Of a DNA stretch of 64,000 bases, positions 59,174 to 64,000 are shown one piece after another. Position 1 is the stretch's first letter. Each line of letters begins with the position of its first letter. The notes beneath the pieces are model-generated. The model ran no database searches. It saw only the letters and a program-made list of their open reading frames with translations, and was not told where the DNA came from. Both the position numbers and the translations under genes were made by a program. Source of the stretch: Eukaryota sp. TZLM1-RC (taxonomy: Eukaryota; Metamonada: BaSk clade); NCBI GenBank assembly GCA_040285825.1, contig JAUPSS010000006.1, positions 1,054,001 to 1,118,000 of the forward strand, in the 5' to 3' direction.

Positions 59174-59184
59174 ATGAACCTTTG

Positions 59185-60061
59185 GATTTTGATGTTAGAC
59201 TTGGCTTGGCCAAGAAAAAGAATCCCGCTTTTGCAAATCTTTTACAAGATATGTGTGACAGTACTTCTTCTGCCTTAGTAACAACAATTCCACAAGTTTA
59301 TGGTACTCTCTTATCCGATTCTGCTTGGACTCTGAATATGAGATTTCGTTCCTTTATCTGGCCTGATAATTTACCTCATAATTTAATTTGTAAATGTTCT
59401 CGAGAAATTACAACTACTCATTTGTTAAATTGTAAACATTTTGTTACTTTTAGAAGCAAGGTTCATGATGCTGTAAGAGACCAGTTATATTGTATGTGTA
59501 AATCTCATAGAATTGAATCCTTCTTGGAACCTTTGTTGTCAAATCTGTTTGATGCTGAAAATGATTTTCATAAGAATAATAGAGGTGATGTCATATTACC
59601 TGGATTAGATGGAAGCTTCATTTTATTGGATGTAATGTCTGTTGATCCTTGTAATGCCTCAAATGAAAGGCTTGTTAATTCTGAAATTCATCATCCCCTT
59701 TCAAATGCTGAAAATTTTAAATTCAAAAATACAATGAACCTTTGTCCAAATTGGCCAGTCTACAGCATGCAAAATACAATTTGTATTTTCCCTTTTGGTT
59801 CACTTGCACCAACTGCTTTACGTTTTTGGATGATTTTGAAATGATTGTAAAGAGAAGAACTGGCAGAAATTTCAACAGATTGTTTTGGCAAAATAGAATT
59901 GTGTTTTCTATTTTTAAGGGGATGTTGAAGATGGTTTCTGATGCTTTGCTTTCTCTTGGATCTCACTATGAGAGAGTTGCATCTAGTGTTTTTGTTTTGG
60001 GAGAGATGGATTTTTTTAGATGTTGATTTATAGGTTTTGAATAAAATTAAATTTTAAAAAA
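59185..60061 (+). pseudogene. Family A 3' part of unit 9
   Basis: A segment following ATGAACCTTTG (59174-59184), from DFDVRLGLAKKK to the poly(A) at about 60056-60062. It carries the shared 10-base loss near 59785 and private A/T-run changes near 59731, 59792 and 59825. The knuckle (CKCSRE...LLNC) and RLE (RGDVILPG, LLDVMSVDPC) remain readable. Confidence 0.88.
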
Positions 60062-61400
60062 ATGAACCTTTGTCCAAATTGGCCAGTCTACAGCATGCAA
60101 AAATACAATTTGTATCCATTTGTACTTTCCCTTTTTGGTTCACTTGCACCAACTGCTTTACGTTTTTGGATGATTTTTGAAATGATTGTAAAAAGGTGTT
60201 GGATTCAATTCATCAAAATATTTGACCAAAGCTGCATTTATTGGTGGTGGAAAAAATTTTGTATTTGAATTCTCTAGAAGATATCCTTTTGCCGAAAATC
60301 TTCTTGAAACTACAAATAGCTTATTCCTCGATAACTTAAGAGAAGAAATATCCAGTTTATCTCCCGACTTATGGCAATCATGTTTCCCCATATCCATTCA
60401 AGAAATTCCAGACAGAAGTTTGTATTCATTAAAATTTGCGTTGAAAAAGCCCCAACGACATCTTTTTGAGAAAATTTGAAAGCAAGGATTTTATTGTTCG
60501 ACTTAGCACGGCTAAGAAAGAAAAATCCTGCTTTTGCAAATTTTTGATTGATTTGAAGGACAGTTCATCTGCAGTTTTGATAAATCAAATTCCCCAGATT
60601 TTTGGCCTATTTTTGAATGACGACCAATGGACCACTGCTATGAGAATGCGTTGTTATTTATGGCCTTGTAATTTGCCCAATGATTTGTTTTTGCAAATGT
60701 GGAGCTGGTTTAACATTATCACATTTATTTAATTGTAATAGATTTATTTCCTATCGTTCTACGTTGCATGATGCAGTCAGAGATCAAATCCATGCAATGT
60801 GTAATTCCTATCATATTGAATCTTTTGTAGAACCTTTGTTGAGGTCTCTTGATATAAATGAAAGCGTAAGAGATTCAGAATATGGAAAACGACGTGCTGA
60901 TGTTGTTGTTCCCCCGTTTGATGATGTCATGAATGTTGTTGATGTCGTAACAGTGGATGTTTGCAAGAAAAATGCCTTGAAAAATGCTCAATCTGAAGTA
61001 TCCCCCCTTGATGACTCCGAATTGTACAAACGGAAAAAAATATGCAAATCCTTTAAAAGAATTGAAACATGTTCACCATGTAGATTACCAAATTTGCCCA
61101 TTTGCTATATCGTTGTATGGTCGTCTTGGAAAAACTGCTATGAATTTTATTGATGATTTTGAAAATCTTGTGAAAAGAAGAATGAATAAGCGTTTTGATC
61201 GTCGCTTGTGGCTAAATCGTATTGTTTTTACTATTTTCAAATCAATTCCTAAAATGATTTCGAAAGCTTTGATGTCTGTCAGTGCACATTACGAAGAAAT
61301 TGCTGTTGTAAGGTTTGATGGTGTGGAAGCTTGTTTTGAAGATATTGACTTTTAGACTGTAGTTTAACAATAAATTAAAATTTTTCATTAAAAAAATACA
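60062..61400 (+). pseudogene. Array unit 10: A' plus family B
   Basis: This is the third member of the 2.2 kb series, with VVVPPFDD, HVHHVDYQ and KKPQRHL. Frame breaks: extra T near 60173 and 60469, extra A near 60523, extra T near 60690 and extra A near 61040. The tail is open to the stop at 61353-61355. Confidence 0.87.
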
Positions 61401-61411
61401 ATGAACCTTTG

Positions 61412-62292
61412 GATTTTGATGTTAGACTTGGCTTGGCCAAGAAAAAGAATCCCGCTTTTGCAAATCTTTTACAAGATATGTGTGACAGTACTTCTTCTGC
61501 CTTAGTAACAACAATTCCACAAGTTTATGGTACTCTCTTATCCGATTCTGCTTGGACTCTGAATATGAGATTTCGTTCCTTTATCTGGCCTGATAATTTA
61601 CCTCATAATTTAATTTGTAAATGTTCTCGAGAAATTACAACTACTCATTTGTTAAATTGTAAACATTTTGTTACTTTTTAGAAGCAAGGTTCATGATGCT
61701 GTAAGAGACCAGTTATATTGTATGTGTAAATCTCATAGAATTGAATCCTTCTTGGAACCTTTGTTGTCAAATCTGTTTGATGCTGAAAATGATTTTCATA
61801 AGAATAATAGAGGTGATGTCATATTACCTGGATTAGATGGAAGCTTCATTTTATTGGATGTAATGTCTGTTGATCCTTGTAATGCCTCAAATGAAAGGCT
61901 TGTTAATTCTGAAATTCATCATCCCCTTTCAAATGCTGAAAATTTTAAATTCAAAAAATACAATGAACCTTTGTCCAAATTGGCCAGTCTACAGCATGCA
62001 AAATACAATTTGTATTTTCCCTTTTTGGTTCACTTGCACCAACTGCTTTACGTTTTTTGGATGATTTTGAAATGATTGTAAAGAGAAGAACTGGCAGAAA
62101 TTTCAACAGATTGTTTTGGCAAAATAGAATTGTGTTTTCTATTTTTAAGGGGATGTTGAAGATGGTTTCTGATGCTTTGCTTTCTCTTGGATCTCACTAT
62201 GAGAGAGTTGCATCTAGTGTTTTTGTTTTGGGAGAGATGGATTTTTTAGATGTTGATTTATAGGTTTTGAATAAAATTAAATTTTAAAAAAA
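61412..62292 (+). pseudogene. Family A 3' part of unit 10
   Basis: From DFDVRLGLAKKK through the knuckle and RLE to the stop at 62261-62263 and poly(A). An extra T near 61679 breaks the frame after HFVTF. The HFVTF residue (V for I) and the 10-base loss near 62013 are shared with units 8 and 9. Confidence 0.88.
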
Positions 62293-63920
62293 ATGAACCT
62301 TTGTCCAAATTGGCCAGTCTACAGCATGCAAAATACAATTTGTATCCATTTGTACTTTCCCTTTTTGGTTCACTTGCACCAACTGCTTTACGTTTTTGGA
62401 TGATTTTGAAATGATTGTAAAAAGGTGTTGGATTCAATTCATCAAAATATTTGACCAAAGCTGCATTTATTGGTGGTGGAAAAAATTTTGTATTTGAATT
62501 CTCTAGAAGATATCCTTTTGCCGAAAATCTTCTTGAAACTACAAATAGCTTATTCCTCGATAACTTAAGAGAAGAAATATCCAGTTTATCTCCCGACTTA
62601 TGGCAATCATGTTTCCCCATATCCATTCAAGAAATTCCAGACAGAAGTTTGTATTCATTAAAATTTGCGTTGAAAAAGCCCCAACGACATCTTTTGAGAA
62701 AATTTGAAAGCAAGGATTTTATTGTTCGACTTAGCACGGCTAAGAAAGAAAATCCTGCTTTTGCAAATTTTTTGATTGATTTGAAGGACAGTTCATCTGC
62801 AGTTTTGATAAATCAAATTCCCCAGATTTTTGGCCTATTTTTGAATGACGACCAATGGACCACTGCTATGAGAATGCGTTGTTATTTATGGCCTTGTAAT
62901 TTGCCCAATGATTTGTTTTGCAAATGTGGAGCTGGTTTAACATTATCACATTTATTTAATTGTAATAGATTTATTTCCTAATTTGTATCCATTTGTATTT
63001 TCCCTTTTTGGCTCACTTGCACCAACTGCTTTACGTTTTTTGGATGATTTTGAAATGATTGTAAAGAGAAGAACTGGCAGAAATTTCAACAGATTGTTTT
63101 GGCAAAATAGAATTGTGTTTTCTATTTTTAAGGGGATGTTGAAGATGGTTTCTGATGCTTTGCTTTCTCTTGGATCTCACTATGAGAGAGTTGCATCTAG
63201 TGTTTTTGTTTTGGGAGAGATGGATTTTTTAGATGTTGATTTATAGGTTTAGAATAAAATTAAATTTTAAAAAAAAAAGATTTATTTCCTATCGTTCTAC
63301 GTTGCATGATGCAGTCAGAGATCAAATCCATGCAATGTGTAATTCCTATCATATTGAATCTTTTGTAGAACCATTGTTGGGGTCTCTTGATATAAATGAA
63401 AACGTAAGAGACTCAGAATATGCAAAACGACGTGCTGATGTTGTTGTGCCATCATTTGATGATTATCTTGAATGTTGTTGATGACGTAACAGTGGATGTT
63501 TGCAAGAAAAATGCACAATCCGAAGTATCCCCACTTGATGATTCAGAATTCTACAAACGAAAAAATATGCAAATCCTTTAAAAGAATTGAAACATGTTCG
63601 CCATGTAGATTACCAAATTTGCCCATTTGCTATATCGTTGTATAGTCGTCTTGGAAATACTGCTGTGAATTATATTGATGATTTTGAAAATCTTGTGAAA
63701 AGAAGAATGAATAAGCGTTTTGATCGTCGCTTGTGGCTAAATCGTATTGTTTTTACTATTTTCAAATCAATTCCTAAAATGATTTCGAAAGCTTTGATGT
63801 CTGTCAGTGCACATTACGAAGAAATTGCTGTTGTAAGGTTTGATGGTGTGGAAGCTTGTTTTGAAGATATTGACTTTTAGACTGTAGTTTAACAATAAAT
63901 TAAAATTTTTCATTAAAAAA
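62293..63920 (+). pseudogene. Array unit 11: A' plus family B, with a divergent middle
   Basis: The first half (to 62980) matches units 8-10. An A insertion follows, then B resumes at 63278 and ends at a stop at 63878-63880. Between about 63370 and 63670 it carries changes found in no other unit here (LGSLDINENV, YAKRRADVV, loss of the LKNA codons, YSRLGNTAVNYI). It also has the R of HVRHVDYQ, so this half comes from a different B lineage. It is frame-broken near 63465 and 63570. Confidence 0.87.
62981..63277 (+). pseudogene. Family A short 3' insertion in unit 11
   Basis: AGATTTATTTCCTA at 62967-62980 and 63278-63291 is the 14-bp TSD. The copy holds only the last 87 codons of A, an open frame to the stop at 63244-63246, and the poly(A). 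It is the shortest complete insertion in the window. Confidence 0.93.
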
Positions 63921-63936
63921 ATACAATGAACCATTG

Positions 63937-64000
63937 GATTTTGATGTTAGACTTGGCTTGGCCAAGAAAAAGAATCCCGCTTTTGCAAATCTTTTACATG
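63937..64000 (+). pseudogene. Family A 3' part, start only (runs off the window)
   Basis: This is the next A segment of the array (GATTTTGATGTTAGACTTGG onward), cut by the window edge. Its left target reads ATGAACCATTG rather than ATGAACCTTTG, a single substitution not seen in other units. Confidence 0.85.

Larger units (their letters stand above)
57840..64000 (+). repeat. Tandem array of A'-B-A units (about 2.2 kb period)
   Basis: Unit starts at ATGAACCTTTG lie at 57840, 60062 and 62293, spaced 2222 and 2231 bases, and the series runs out of the window. Unit 8 (52188) is the same but expanded by D. Each unit is A', truncated B, then a truncated A ending in poly(A) that abuts the next A'. 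The original A insertion and its TSD were amplified together with B. Confidence 0.9.

Noticed and set aside
1-64000. Host genes, tRNA or rRNA genes, including a 28S rRNA target as used by R2
   Set aside because: I found no rRNA-like or tRNA-like sequence and no protein segment other than the RLE families and G.

Overview
The window is a stack of non-LTR retrotransposon sequence. It looks like a piece of an A+T-rich eukaryotic genome: no bacterial-style genes, no recognisable host gene, poly(A)-ended insertions, and no tRNA or rRNA gene that I can see. The lineage cannot be named from this sequence. Every recognisable protein segment belongs to one kind of element, a LINE with a restriction-like endonuclease (RLE; the R2/R4/NeSL/CRE/HERO grade of non-LTR elements). 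Where the N-terminus survives it carries a CX2CX4HX4C zinc knuckle and a second CX2C...CX2C finger. A reverse transcriptase follows (GKAAGPSGIS, LDFKNAF, GVKQGDPLGP, catalytic YMDD), then a CX1CX7-9HX3C knuckle, then the RLE (RSxxHDAVRD, R-G/A-D, then a VDVVxVD-like strand). I separate at least six protein families, called A to F here, plus a B subfamily (B2) and one unrelated poly(A)-ended sequence, G.

Layout. The backbone is a + strand tandem array. Its unit is about 135 bp of a family A 3' region (A') fused to the 5'-truncated last 1.2 kb of family B. Unit starts are near 3518, 8584, 9918, 11241, 16875, 31860, 39362, 45937, 52188, 57840, 60062 and 62293. The simple period is 1334 bp (8584 to 9918). 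Later units gained a family A insertion at ATGAACCTTTG and repeat with a period of about 2.2 kb (57840, 60062, 62293). Almost everything else can be read as insertions into this array and into each other. Most are 5'-truncated, have a poly(A) end, and are bounded by target-site duplications (TSDs) of 6 to 17 bp. Family A is by far the most frequent invader, in both orientations.

Region by region: 1-3484 two A copies; 3485-8583 an array unit split by A, itself split by C; 8584-23600 simple array units, two of them carrying a full-length E at the same site (E1 with a D fragment inside, E2 with an A inside); 23601-31859 and 33195-39361 two related copies of a deep nest (A, F, B2 and more A); 39362-45936 a rearranged A/B/B2 patchwork; 45937-52187 an array unit whose A part holds an inverted A, which holds G, which holds two more A copies; 52188-57839 a unit with a nearly intact full-length D; 57840-64000 the 2.2 kb array.

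How they work together: by family knowledge, the encoded RT and RLE nick DNA and copy element RNA by target-primed reverse transcription, which explains the truncations, tails and TSDs. Unequal recombination then amplified the nested units into a satellite-like array. Many frame breaks are single-base homopolymer differences between otherwise identical copies, so part of the apparent decay is probably long-read sequencing error.
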